In this document: piece after piece, positions 7,200 to 14,659 of the stretch
Layout: each line of letters begins with the position of its first letter
How positions within the stretch are numbered: position 1 is the stretch's first letter
Assembly (NCBI GenBank): GCA_002509495.1
Contig: DAEV01000126.1
Location: 1 to 19,777 of the forward strand
Length of the DNA stretch: 19,777 nucleotides
Source: Methanolinea sp. UBA473
Lineage (GTDB): Archaea > Halobacteriota > Methanomicrobia > Methanomicrobiales > Methanospirillaceae
Direction: 5' to 3'
Notes under the pieces: generated by a model
What the model saw: only the letters and a program-made list of their open reading frames with translations
What the model was told of the DNA's origin: nothing
The model's database searches: none
Program-made: the position numbers and the translations under genes

Positions 7200-8153
7200 A
7201 TGACCTACACGATTACTCTCATCAGCCCGGAAGAGAAGGAGAAACTTGCGGAGCGGTACCTGCCGAAAGCCCGGTACGAGGTGAAGTCCGAGATCTACGG
7301 GTGCTGCATCAAACTCCTCTGTGACGATCATTCTCTGATGGACACATGGCGGGAGAACTTCCACTCCATGTCCCAGAATGTCCGGTCGCACGGCCGTCTG
7401 TTCGTCTTCCACGATCCTGCCTATCCTCCGGACACCGTCCTGTACGACCCGTACTCCAAGACCGCGTTCCTCGTAAATATCCGGTACTATGGCTGGATCA
7501 AGTCGATCGCGCTCAGCTGCGCCGGCGATATCCTCGAAGACGAGCACGGCATCTCCTCAGTCCACGGCGCCTGCATCGATATCGACGGCCGGGGGCTCTG
7601 CATCGTGGGATCCTCAGGGGCAGGGAAGACAACCCAGACGTACGGCCTTCTGACCGACCCCCGGGCACGGGTTGTCGCGGACGACTGGTTTTATGCCCGT
7701 GTGTTCGACCGGGATATCCTTGCGTACGGGTCGGAGCGGAATTTTTATATCCGGCAGGATCTTGAGACCATCTGGAGGGAGTTCGACGGGCTGGTTGCGG
7801 ATCACGAGTATGATGCCGACGGGCGGGCGGTCGCCGATCTCCGCTGGGTCATAGGGAAAGGCCGGCACCTCCCGCTCACCACGATTCGCACCGTGATCAT
7901 CCTGAAACGCGATCCGTCCGATCCCGCTGTGGTCGCACCGATGAGCCCCGCAGACGGTAGAACAACCTTCTCCCAAAACGGGTATTTCAATTCTCACCTC
8001 CTCGTTCGGGACCCACGCAAGACGGAACTCAGGGATCGGTTTATCCTGAATCTGCTCGCCCGGACTGAACTCTATGTTCTCAATACCACCGGTACGCCGG
8101 CTGCGACGCAGGAACAGATCCGGAAGATCATCGGAATGGAGAATAGAGAGTAG
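7200..8153 (+). CDS. HPr kinase-like P-loop protein
   Basis: The 317-residue protein carries a Walker A motif GSSGAGKTT (G137 to T145) right after a beta-strand, followed by VVADDWFY (D161, D162). This arrangement is that of the HPr kinase/phosphorylase-like fold, which is also related to PEP carboxykinase. The N-terminal 115 residues show no recognised domain. Bacterial HprK phosphorylates a serine of HPr in sugar-uptake control. No HPr or sugar phosphotransferase gene is visible here and methanogens generally lack that system, so another protein or a small molecule is the probable target. The start lacks a good ribosome-binding site; it was chosen because no other in-frame ATG lies close upstream. 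Confidence 0.72.
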   Translation: MTYTITLISPEEKEKLAERYLPKARYEVKSEIYGCCIKLLCDDHSLMDTWRENFHSMSQNVRSHGRLFVFHDPAYPPDTVLYDPYSKTAFLVNIRYYGWIKSIALSCAGDILEDEHGISSVHGACIDIDGRGLCIVGSSGAGKTTQTYGLLTDPRARVVADDWFYARVFDRDILAYGSERNFYIRQDLETIWREFDGLVADHEYDADGRAVADLRWVIGKGRHLPLTTIRTVIILKRDPSDPAVVAPMSPADGRTTFSQNGYFNSHLLVRDPRKTELRDRFILNLLARTELYVLNTTGTPAATQEQIRKIIGMENRE

Positions 8154-8185
8154 AAGGAAAAATGAATCGGGTCAGGTATTGCAGC

Positions 8186-8191
8186 TTTTTT
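8186..8191 (+). terminator. T-run after the HprK-like gene
   Basis: Six T residues follow the stop codon by about 33 nt, in the short gap between two convergent genes. This fits archaeal oligo-T termination; no hairpin supports it. Confidence 0.35.
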
Positions 8192-8231
8192 CTGAATGTT
8201 GTTCCTCGTTAAAATTGAATGTAGGATAGCC

Positions 8232-8846
8232 TTACCTTATTCGAATTTCATCGGAAGGGGGATGCAGATATGAACAGTCATTCTGGGCTGCAATTACGCA
8301 GAAGCCAGCCCTGGAATCTAAATTATGTATCCGGAACCCGGTACCGGCAAGGAAGACCCGGACCTCATCCGGCGAATAGAAATGGGCACGGGAGAGAAAC
8401 CTGTGTTTTCCCTTTTCGTGCAGGTAGTTCCGGGCAACTTGTCCATCCCGCTCGATGAATCCAAGGACAAACGTGCCCCGCGGGACCAGGATCCGGTGAA
8501 TTTCCCGAAAGGCCGGCACCGGGTCATCCAGGAAGCAGATGACCGTAACCATGAGCACGGACGAGCAGGAACCGTCCTTCACAGGGAGTGCCTCCGCTCT
8601 TCCGCGGATGATCCCAATCCCCCGCCTGCGTGCGATCCGGCCGAGAGCAAGCGAGGGTTCGATGCCGAGCGTGATTCCCAGGGGCGCAGCAAACCTTCCC
8701 GATCCGACCCCCACTTCGATTGCACGGGAGTCAGGGGGTGGAAAGAGGCGCCGGACCCGGGCCAGTTCCGCGTGATACTCTGTCGCGTGCTCATCGAACC
8801 AGCGATCATATTCCCGGGCGTTTTGCTCGAACACGTCTTCGGTCAT
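8232..8846 (-). CDS. Class I SAM-dependent methyltransferase
   Basis: The 204-residue protein has the Rossmann-type SAM site IEVGVGSGRF (about residues 43-52), an acidic end of strand 2 (GIEPS), RGRAEALPVKDGSCSSVLMV (about 81-100) and FREIHRILVPRGTFVLGF (about 113-130). These are motifs I to III of the UbiE/Methyltransf_11 group. The acceptor is unknown. The start at 8846 follows GGAGATCCC; a TTG at 8861 would add five residues and has no such support. It is the last gene of a minus-strand cluster, 15 nt after the stop of the 122-residue protein, so the three genes are probably co-transcribed. Confidence 0.85.
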   Translation of the reverse strand: MTEDVFEQNAREYDRWFDEHATEYHAELARVRRLFPPPDSRAIEVGVGSGRFAAPLGITLGIEPSLALGRIARRRGIGIIRGRAEALPVKDGSCSSVLMVTVICFLDDPVPAFREIHRILVPRGTFVLGFIERDGQVARNYLHEKGKHRFLSRAHFYSPDEVRVFLAGTGFRIHNLDSRAGFCVIAAQNDCSYLHPPSDEIRIR

Positions 8847-8861
8847 GGGATCTCCATCCAA

Positions 8862-9230
8862 TTACGTCCCGAAAAGGCGCCTGCTCACCCGTTCCCTGAC
8901 CGCGGATTCTCTCTGTTTCAGGAGAGCGAGGTCCATTGTTCCCTCGTGGTACGAAGTGAAAAGAGTGTAGAGGAAATCTGACGTCAGGTCCATCACCTCC
9001 TTCCTGAACCGGACCTCGACCGTGGTATCGCCGATGAAGCCCTTGATGGAGAACCAGTCGGGTTTCTCGAACTTGTAGAACCCTTTGCCGACATTGGGGA
9101 GCGCGTCGACCTGGCCGAAGTGGGAAAGGCAGGTGAAAAATTCCTCCGGCACAGGGCTGTCAAGGAGGAACTCCTTCAAAAGGGAGCCGTCCGCGCAGAC
9201 TTTATGCCGGATCGACCGAAGAATCCGCAT
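8862..9230 (-). CDS. Small protein coupled to the cysteine desulfurase-like gene
   Basis: I do not recognise this 122-residue protein. The ATG at 9230 lies inside the end of the upstream desulfurase-like gene (29-nt overlap), which suggests translational coupling; GGGAG is found about 12 nt before it. The frame extends further upstream, but there it only shadows the desulfurase gene. The product is soluble and mixed alpha/beta, with a central part FEKPDWFSIKGFIGDTTVEV and a C-terminal charged helix. It has a single N-terminal Cys and one in FFTCLSH, not arranged as a metal site. Its position between a PLP enzyme and a methyltransferase suggests a shared pathway, but no function is claimed. 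Confidence 0.7.
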   Translation of the reverse strand: MRILRSIRHKVCADGSLLKEFLLDSPVPEEFFTCLSHFGQVDALPNVGKGFYKFEKPDWFSIKGFIGDTTVEVRFRKEVMDLTSDFLYTLFTSYHEGTMDLALLKQRESAVRERVSRRLFGT

Positions 9231-10404
9231 TCCCTGCAATCTCCCGTATTGCGTCCGCTGCGATCCGGCATTCTTCATCGGTCGTACACCACGAGAGACT
9301 GAGCCGCACGCAGCCGGCCCCTCCGTCAATGGCCTTGTGCACAAGGGGAGCACAGTGAAGCCCGGTCCTGGCAATGATTCCGTAGGCCCGTGCCAGCATG
9401 AACCCCACGTCGTCGTTCGGCAAGCCCCGGATATTGAAGGCTATGATCGGCAGATCAGGGCGATCGTTGTAGAGGGTGATGTTCGACTCCTTCGCAAGCT
9501 CCCCGATGAGAAACGATGTCTGCCCCCTTGCCTTCTCCCCGATGGATGCCACCCCGCGATCCGCGAGGAACTTCACCCCGGCGGCAAGTGCGGCAAGTCC
9601 GGGATCATTGTGGGTCCCGGCCTCGAACCGCTCCGGCATCTCGCGGGGATGGAGGAGCGAGGAGGAGTCCGTCCCCGTCCCGCCGAACCGGACCGGGGCG
9701 ATTGCTTCCGGATCCCGGATAAAAAATCCTCCCGTCCCCGGGATGCCGAGCAGGCCTTTATGGCCGGTGAATACATAGGCATCGACCGGCAGATCCCGGA
9801 GACTGACGGGGATATGGCCGGCGGTCTGTGCTCCGTCGGCGATGAAGTAGATCCCGTGGTCGTGCAGGATATCCCCGATACGATGGATGTCCTGCACCGA
9901 GCCGAGAACGTTGCTGCCGTGGGTCATGACCATGAGCCGGGTATCGGGCCGGATGGCTGCCTCGACTGCGTCAGGACGGACGGAGCAGCCTTCGAAGGGG
10001 ATGATGCCCAACCGGATCCGGTGCCGGCGTTCGTACTCGTGGAGGGGCCGGAGCACGGAGTTGTGGTCCAATTCGGTGGTGAGGACATGGCAGCAGTCCT
10101 TTCTCCCGGCGAGGAATCCCTGGATGAGGATGTTGATGGAATCGGTTGCATTGTGGCCAAATACAATGTGTTCCGGGGGAGCTGCGGCCAGGAGGCTGGC
10201 CAACGCTTCCCGGGCCCGCGTGGGATAGTCCTCCCCCTGGGTGCCGGTGGTCCTCCCTGACCCAAAGACAGGGAGGGATAAGGATTCTGTGATCGCGGCC
10301 AGCACTTCGGGCGGTTTCGGCCAGCTGGTCGCGGCGTTGTTGAGGTAGATAATCGGGCGGGAACTGGTGACCATGTGCTCAGGTTCAGATGATCTGGTGA
10401 CCAT
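9202..10404 (-). CDS. Cysteine desulfurase-like class V aminotransferase
   Basis: The 400-residue protein starts its fold with IIYLNNAATSWPKPP and shows the PLP-site residues of the NifS/SufS family. These are H162 in THGSNVLG, D190 and Q193 in ADGAQTAGH, and the PLP lysine K216 in FTGHKGLLG. A cysteine in RTGLHCAP (C351) sits where the sulfur-accepting cysteine of this subgroup is found. Family members remove sulfur from cysteine for Fe-S clusters or thiolation, though close relatives have unknown substrates. Two starts are possible, ATG at 10404 or at 10374, both inside an 11-nt direct repeat (ATGGTCACCAG); neither has a clear ribosome-binding site. The gene leads the cluster with the 122-residue protein and the methyltransferase. 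Confidence 0.87.
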   Translation of the reverse strand: MVTRSSEPEHMVTSSRPIIYLNNAATSWPKPPEVLAAITESLSLPVFGSGRTTGTQGEDYPTRAREALASLLAAAPPEHIVFGHNATDSINILIQGFLAGRKDCCHVLTTELDHNSVLRPLHEYERRHRIRLGIIPFEGCSVRPDAVEAAIRPDTRLMVMTHGSNVLGSVQDIHRIGDILHDHGIYFIADGAQTAGHIPVSLRDLPVDAYVFTGHKGLLGIPGTGGFFIRDPEAIAPVRFGGTGTDSSSLLHPREMPERFEAGTHNDPGLAALAAGVKFLADRGVASIGEKARGQTSFLIGELAKESNITLYNDRPDLPIIAFNIRGLPNDDVGFMLARAYGIIARTGLHCAPLVHKAIDGGAGCVRLSLSWCTTDEECRIAADAIREIAGNADSSVDPA

Positions 10405-10481
10405 GGGCAAAAAGGGTTCGTGACGGATCTTCCGGGTGAGGAAGAACAGGCCGGTTCCTGCCGGGGAAAAAAGAGGGATCT

Positions 10482-10799
10482 TCAGACCATCGTCGAGCCC
10501 CAGAGGGTATGTTCGTACCGCTGGGCTTTCTCGGCTCCCCTGGTGCAGAAGAACTTGTTTTTCAGTCCCAGGTTCTTTGCGACCGGGCAGGTCGGGCATA
10601 TGCATCCTTTCTCTTCGGAGATGCACATGAAACTCTTTCCGGTTGAGCAGAAGAAGGATTCTTTGGCTTTCTTTGCACAGGCGTTGTGGCTGGGACAGGA
10701 CGGGCAGGTGCACATCGACCTGTTCATCTCGATCATCTTCATCCTCTCTTCCTGGGGCATCTCTTTTAACTTTTTCATCATCGTCTCAAAGGTATCCAT
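10482..10799 (-). CDS. Cys-rich DUF2769-type protein
   Basis: The 105-residue protein starts at 10799, after a strong ribosome-binding site (GGAGGATCAGCCT). After a charged helix (residues 1-28) it has ten cysteines: 30, 32, 35, 41, 51, 59, 66, 68, 71 and 85. They form two similar units, CTCPSCP...FFCSTG and CICPTCP...FFCTRG, so the domain looks internally duplicated. This fits DUF2769, a Cys-rich family common in methanogens and likely metal-binding. The gene lies 77 nt upstream of the desulfurase-like gene on the same strand and could share its transcript. Delivery or use of an Fe-S cluster is a reasonable but unproven link. Confidence 0.8.
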   Translation of the reverse strand: MDTFETMMKKLKEMPQEERMKMIEMNRSMCTCPSCPSHNACAKKAKESFFCSTGKSFMCISEEKGCICPTCPVAKNLGLKNKFFCTRGAEKAQRYEHTLWGSTMV

Positions 10800-11153
10800 A
10801 GGCTGATCCTCCAGAGCCGGATGGGCATCCGTGCTGTTAAAAGTATCCCCGAATTTCACAAAATGCAAGTACCAGGAACCCCACAAAAGAAGACCCCCGG
10901 GTCGATGCGGGATATTGAAGTGTAGTGCTCCCTCCCGCCCGGATCCAGTTCGACGATCCGGTATCTCCAAATCCTCCGGTGCAGAACGGTAACCTATGCC
11001 TGCCCCACTTGTCGGAAGAAAATTCGGTGTCGGGATTATTGAGCCGCTCCCTCCCGGAAAAGCACAAGGGATAAAGGTTCTTGGGATCTCCGGATCCGAC
11101 AGGGTAACACACACATTGATGACAAACCCCGTGAAAAAACCGATCAGGTACTC
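10800..11153. other. Divergent intergenic region between DUF2769 and MscS genes
   Basis: About 350 nt with no convincing gene. The minus-strand frame that continues upstream from the DUF2769 gene has no start signals and looks non-coding. The region holds the DUF2769 TATA-like box and the first part of a 30-nt repeat at the MscS start. Confidence 0.45.
10836..10846 (-). promoter_or_regulatory. TATA-like box of the DUF2769 gene
   Basis: On the minus strand ATACTTTTAAC lies about 42 nt before the ATG at 10799. A start of transcription about 25 nt downstream would leave a leader of some 15 nt that includes the strong ribosome-binding site. Confidence 0.5.
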
Positions 11154-11169
11154 ATGCGATCCTACTCCA
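11140..11169 (+). repeat. 30-nt repeat, copy 2, across the MscS start codon
   Basis: Partner of 5638-5667 (22 identical nt followed by 6 of 8). It covers the last 14 nt before the MscS ATG and its first five codons. The shared AGGT stretch may act in translation initiation, but the similarity extends beyond what a ribosome-binding site needs. Confidence 0.7.
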
Positions 11170-12053
11170 CTCCGCTCCGCTATATCCTTGCAGTAATCGT
11201 CGCGATCCTTGTCCTCATCGTGATCGATACCATCACATTCGAGTCAATCCCGGTGCTGGCCAACATCGGCAACACGCTCCTGATAATCCTGTTGATCATC
11301 CTCCTGTACTCGATCGGCGTCGCGATCATCGTCCGCGGGATCCAGGAAGAGACCTCCCGGCTGGCCGCCGTCAAGATCTTTACGGTCATCCTGGCCGGCA
11401 TCACTCTCCTCCTTGCCATGGTCATCTGGATCGGGGATCTTGGCCAGGTCATGATTACGCTCGGGATCCTCTGGGGCGCGGTGTTCATCGCCCTCCGCGA
11501 CTTTATCCAGAACCTCGTCGGGAGCCTGGTGCTCCTTACGACCCGCATGTACAGGATCGGCGACCGGATCCGCCTGCGGGGGAACTATGGCCTCGTCATG
11601 GACATCGGCGTCTTCCGGACCACCCTGATGGAGCTCGACAGGGAGGCCGGGGACCGTCCTACGGGAGAGATCCTGACGGTCCCGAACGGCATCCTCTTCC
11701 GGGAGGTCGTAACCAACACCACGAAGCACATCTCGGTGGTCAGCGACGAGATCCGGATCACCCTGCCGTTCACCGCCGATCTCGAACAAGCCCGGACGAC
11801 CCTCATCGAAACCGTCAACCGGCACACCGGGGAGATCAAGGAGCGGGCAGACCTCGAGTTCAGGCAGCTTGGCGAGAAGAAGTACCTGCCCGGGTTCGAG
11901 ACCAGTCCCACCATCAACCTTCAGTTGAGCGATCGCGGCATCGTCCTGATCCTCAAGTATATCACGGTATCCCAGGACCGGTCATCGATCAAGACCAGGA
12001 TCGTGGAGGAGTTCTCCCGTCAGATCCCGGGGATCATGGAGATCCACAGGTAA
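11154..12053 (+). CDS. MscS-family mechanosensitive channel
   Basis: The 299-residue protein has three membrane segments in its first 125 residues. The pore-lining third segment ends in IALRDFIQNLVGSLVLL, followed by a beta domain with RMYRIGDRIRLRGNYGLVMDIGVFRTTL and VPNG. The C-terminal part (about 185-299) is the mixed alpha/beta cytoplasmic vestibule. This is the small-conductance MscS layout: a homo-oligomeric channel that opens under membrane tension and releases solutes in hypo-osmotic shock. The ATG at 11154 is supported by the position of the first membrane helix. The gene is single and divergent from the DUF2769 cluster. Confidence 0.9.
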   Translation: MRSYSTPLRYILAVIVAILVLIVIDTITFESIPVLANIGNTLLIILLIILLYSIGVAIIVRGIQEETSRLAAVKIFTVILAGITLLLAMVIWIGDLGQVMITLGILWGAVFIALRDFIQNLVGSLVLLTTRMYRIGDRIRLRGNYGLVMDIGVFRTTLMELDREAGDRPTGEILTVPNGILFREVVTNTTKHISVVSDEIRITLPFTADLEQARTTLIETVNRHTGEIKERADLEFRQLGEKKYLPGFETSPTINLQLSDRGIVLILKYITVSQDRSSIKTRIVEEFSRQIPGIMEIHR

Positions 12054-12111
12054 GAAGGATCGGAACTGGAACGGAATACCGTTCTCTGCGGCGGGATTGT
12101 CGAGGGGAGTC

Positions 12112-12576
12112 TCAACCCTGCGAAAGTTCGAGGAGGTGCCGGTATTGCCAGTTCCTTTCCTCGACCGTGGCAGCCCCGGCATCCGCGGGATCCGTGGAGT
12201 CGCGAACTGCGGTAGCTGCATACAGGGCAGCGGCGATCGCATGACGCGGAACGTGGGCGGTTGCAACCGCCTGGCCGGCGGCACGGGCGGCAGAACGGGC
12301 CGAATCATCCTCTTCGACCTCCCGTGCAGCCGCGTGAGCCGACAGCGATGCCTTCCGGATCACAGCCATCGAACACACGCCTGTTGTTACCCATGTGCGC
12401 AATGTTTCGATCGCCTTCCGGGGACGATCGTCCTCCGGATGCCGGTCTTCAAAATAGTGCAATACCCGGTCGGCACAGTCGGCCGCCCAGGTTCCCAAAA
12501 TTTTATGGTCAGTACTGGCTGCAAGCTCTGCAATCGGCCCGTCCATGCCTGTAACTGCTATTTTTAATTTTTTCAT
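12112..12576 (-). CDS. Imm5-like putative immunity protein
   Basis: The 154-residue, all-helical protein contains WAADCADRVLHYFEDRHPEDDRPRKAIE (about residues 30-57), the helix AALSAHAAAREV-like stretch (about 76-87) and AARAAGQAVATAHVPRHAIAAALYA (about 96-120). I recognise these as the pattern of proteins annotated as 'putative immunity protein' with an Imm5-like domain. That label comes from links to polymorphic toxin systems; the biochemical role is unknown. The start at 12576 is chosen because the family begins with MKK and GGGGAAG lies upstream; a longer frame to 12651 lacks support. It is the last gene of the minus-strand accessory block. Confidence 0.75.
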   Translation of the reverse strand: MKKLKIAVTGMDGPIAELAASTDHKILGTWAADCADRVLHYFEDRHPEDDRPRKAIETLRTWVTTGVCSMAVIRKASLSAHAAAREVEEDDSARSAARAAGQAVATAHVPRHAIAAALYAATAVRDSTDPADAGAATVEERNWQYRHLLELSQG

Positions 12577-12669
12577 GGATTGCTTCCCCAAATTGTAATG
12601 ATCCGGCTCTACGACCGGAGCCCGGGGTAACCTGGGCACGAACCCCTTCAAAAGAACCCGGGATTTTTT

Positions 12670-12939
12670 TTACTTTTTCCGCCACCTCCTGAGATTCGGC
12701 AGGATCGTCCTGCACATCTGTCTTGCCACCTCTTCCGGCATACCCATCCGGACGCCGAATTTCACGTTCTTCTCTATTTTCTCCTCAAGGGTGATGCCTT
12801 CGTCAAGGAACCTTCCGGCCTGGAAGCAGTGAAAACAATATTCTTTGCTCCTGCTCCCGTCCTGTTCCGTCCCATGATCTTCGGCCCTGGAAAGCGGCAT
12901 CCCGCAGCTCTGGCACATCGGACCCTGTGGAAATTCCAT
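12670..12939 (-). CDS. Putative zinc-ribbon protein
   Basis: The 89-residue protein begins with PMCQSCGMPL (C9, C12), followed by EYCFHCFQAGRF (C35, C38), a four-cysteine zinc ribbon of the kind called 'putative zinc ribbon domain' (Zn_ribbon_2-like). The rest is a charged helix ending in RRWRKK. The start at 12939 has no ribosome-binding site, but a TATA-like box is centred 28 nt before it, so the mRNA is probably leaderless. Such proteins often accompany GyrI-like or stress genes in other genomes; no role is assigned here. Confidence 0.8.
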   Translation of the reverse strand: MEFPQGPMCQSCGMPLSRAEDHGTEQDGSRSKEYCFHCFQAGRFLDEGITLEEKIEKNVKFGVRMGMPEEVARQMCRTILPNLRRWRKK

Positions 12940-12962
12940 GGTGTCTGATTCATCGCTGGGTG

Positions 12963-12971
12963 GTAAATAAT
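12963..12971 (-). promoter_or_regulatory. TATA-like box giving a probably leaderless zinc-ribbon mRNA
   Basis: The minus-strand ATTATTTAC is centred about 28 nt before the ATG at 12939. With the normal archaeal spacing, transcription would start at the A of the start codon or within a few nt of it. No ribosome-binding site is present, which agrees. Confidence 0.5.
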
Positions 12972-13133
12972 TTTTTTCACCATCCGAAGGAATGGGACTG
13001 GTATAGGATATCTGGGAAGAAACGATAGCAAACTTGCCGAAATTGGAAAATGTGTGGTTCAGGTGTTTCAAACACAATGAAATTGGAAAACCGCCGATAT
13101 CCGAGTTTAAAGTCCACTATGCCAATTCCGAAT

Positions 13134-14084
13134 TCATCGTGGAATACCCGCGGATATTTCCTGTTTATTCTGATTTGAAATCTGCTTTTCAATGATTCCT
13201 TTTATTTTCATGGGCTCCGAAGGACCCGGGAACATCCCGGTTCCCGTCGAAGTTCCGGGTGTTGCAATAAGGATGTCCCCAAAATTAAACACTCTCCCGA
13301 AAAAACCCTGGCGAATGGAAGTATTGGTAATCGATCCCATTTCAAGGTCGTTTGCCGCGTGCGAAAGGAAACCGTACCGGGAGTAAACTCTTTTGTCCGA
13401 TATGAAATATTCGGAGGTCGCTACGTTTCTCCATGCGATCACGATGAAAATGATGGGGAGGATGATCGTCCAGCAGAATACAACCGCCCCCAATAACCAG
13501 ACCCAGTTCGCGGCCCAGCTCATCTGGCCGAACCAGATCGGAGTCTCTCCCTCGATTAAAGGAATATGGGTCGGGGTCCGGATGTTGGATGTATCAGGTG
13601 CAGAGGGTTTGGGAACCGGAGGCTCATCGGTAACCGGTTGACCGCCCGTTTGAATGCCTGTGGGACCTGGTGATTCTATCGGGATTGCGGATTCAATTCG
13701 TTCTGGTGAATCCGCAATGATTTTCCTGTTTTTAATCTCATCGCTCCCGGTTTTCTCTCTTATTTCATCAACATGTTCCAATTTTTTCGAGACCGATTGA
13801 TTCTCCGCCGGTTTTCTGGATGGTTCAGGCACCGGCGATTCCTGTGCTCGTCTTAATTGTTTGACTTTCTCATTGCATTGCCTGGCTTCCGCAAGTTTTC
13901 CCAGTTTCCGCAAGGTCAGGCCCATATTATTCCATGCATCCAGAAAATCCGGATCCAGTTCAATTGCATGGACATAACAATGAATAGCCTCCTCGTATTG
14001 CCCATTATTGAAAAATTCGTTCCCTGATTGTTTCCAGCTCAGTGGATCCTCAGGATTTCTCCCCTGGTTGGTATCACCCGGCAT
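13134..14084 (-). CDS. TPR and bacterial-PH-type membrane protein
   Basis: The 316-residue protein begins with two TPR-like repeats (about residues 15-80, with GNEFFNNGQYEEAIHCYVHA and WNNMGLTLRKLGKLAEARQ). A long polar, Pro-rich linker follows (about 82-180), then a hydrophobic hairpin (about 193-217) and a bacterial PH-like domain (about 219-303, with EYFISDKRVYSRYGFLS and RVFNFGDILI). TPR units bind partner proteins and bPH domains are often membrane-associated. The start at 14084 follows GAAGGGGACAAT; an ATG at 14120 is possible. I see this as an adaptor-like membrane protein; partners may be the neighbouring accessory genes, but this is inference. Confidence 0.75.
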   Translation of the reverse strand: MPGDTNQGRNPEDPLSWKQSGNEFFNNGQYEEAIHCYVHAIELDPDFLDAWNNMGLTLRKLGKLAEARQCNEKVKQLRRAQESPVPEPSRKPAENQSVSKKLEHVDEIREKTGSDEIKNRKIIADSPERIESAIPIESPGPTGIQTGGQPVTDEPPVPKPSAPDTSNIRTPTHIPLIEGETPIWFGQMSWAANWVWLLGAVVFCWTIILPIIFIVIAWRNVATSEYFISDKRVYSRYGFLSHAANDLEMGSITNTSIRQGFFGRVFNFGDILIATPGTSTGTGMFPGPSEPMKIKGIIEKQISNQNKQEISAGIPR

Positions 14085-14382
14085 ATTGTCCCCTTCAGTA
14101 GATACTCTTAATGAATACATGAAGTTTATCAAATTAAACAGCCAGGAATGGCTGAGAATCCCCGATTAATTCCGGAATGTGCCGGTAGGTTCGGAGCGAC
14201 TTGAAATAGCATCCCGGGCAATCGTTTCGGTCAAAAAAACATCCTTATGAACGGTGACAGCGAGACCGGGCAACAGCTTGAACCCCTCATGTTGTTCAAC
14301 CAGTGCTATCGGATTAGAATCCTGGTGCCCGCTCGTGATCCCGGGTGCAGCGCCGGAGAGTCGTCTGCACAAAAAAAGGCGA
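14085..14382. other. Intergenic stretch without a clear gene
   Basis: About 300 nt. A minus-strand frame of 68 codons (14372-14166) exists but has no ribosome-binding site, no recognised motif and mixed third-position bases, so it is not called as a gene. Near the left end, AAATTAAAC at 14131-14139 reads on the minus strand as a TATA-like GTTTAATTT for the TPR-PH gene. Confidence 0.4.
14131..14139 (-). promoter_or_regulatory. TATA-like box of the TPR-PH gene
   Basis: Minus-strand GTTTAATTT lies about 50 nt before the ATG at 14084 and predicts a leader of about 25 nt containing GAAGGGG. A second AT-rich stretch closer to the gene (near 14103-14113) is an alternative. Confidence 0.4.
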
Positions 14383-14649
14383 TCAGGACTTCTTTTCTAT
14401 TTTCGCAATGACTTTCCTTCCGTGTTCGATCTCTTCCTGAGTCGGCACGATCTTGACATTGGAAAATTTCAATTCGCCTTCGTTCCAGAAAAACCGCTCT
14501 TCGTATTCTTCCCTGGAAACCTGGTGCTGTTCAAGAACCGTGCGGACATTGAACGGGTCTTTGACGGGATCTTTCTTGAGATTCGGGGAATATCCGGCCG
14601 GTGGGGCATCGACCTGGCGCTTTGATCCTTTTGACTTCTTTGGTGCCAT
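14383..14649 (-). CDS. Small charged protein linked to the ART-like gene
   Basis: I do not recognise this 88-residue protein. It opens with a strongly basic tail (MAPKKSKGSKR) and continues with FNVRTVLEQHQVSREEYEERFFW and a C-terminal charged helix (TQEEIEHGRKVIAKIEKK). There is no membrane segment or cysteine. Its start lies 10 nt after the stop of the ADP-ribosyltransferase-like gene on the same strand, so the two almost surely share a transcript. The pairing of a toxin-like enzyme with a small charged partner is typical of toxin and antitoxin or immunity pairs; this role is inference only. Confidence 0.65.
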   Translation of the reverse strand: MAPKKSKGSKRQVDAPPAGYSPNLKKDPVKDPFNVRTVLEQHQVSREEYEERFFWNEGELKFSNVKIVPTQEEIEHGRKVIAKIEKKS

Positions 14650-14659
14650 GGAAAACGTC

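Noticed and set aside
8222..8239. TAGGATAGCCTTACCTTA, close to the DtxR/IdeR-type iron box
   Set aside because: It overlaps the stop codon of the methyltransferase gene between two convergent genes, so it is not in a promoter. No copy was seen before the metal transporter operon.
14166..14372. Minus-strand open frame of 68 codons
   Set aside because: No ribosome-binding site, no recognisable motif and no clear coding bias.
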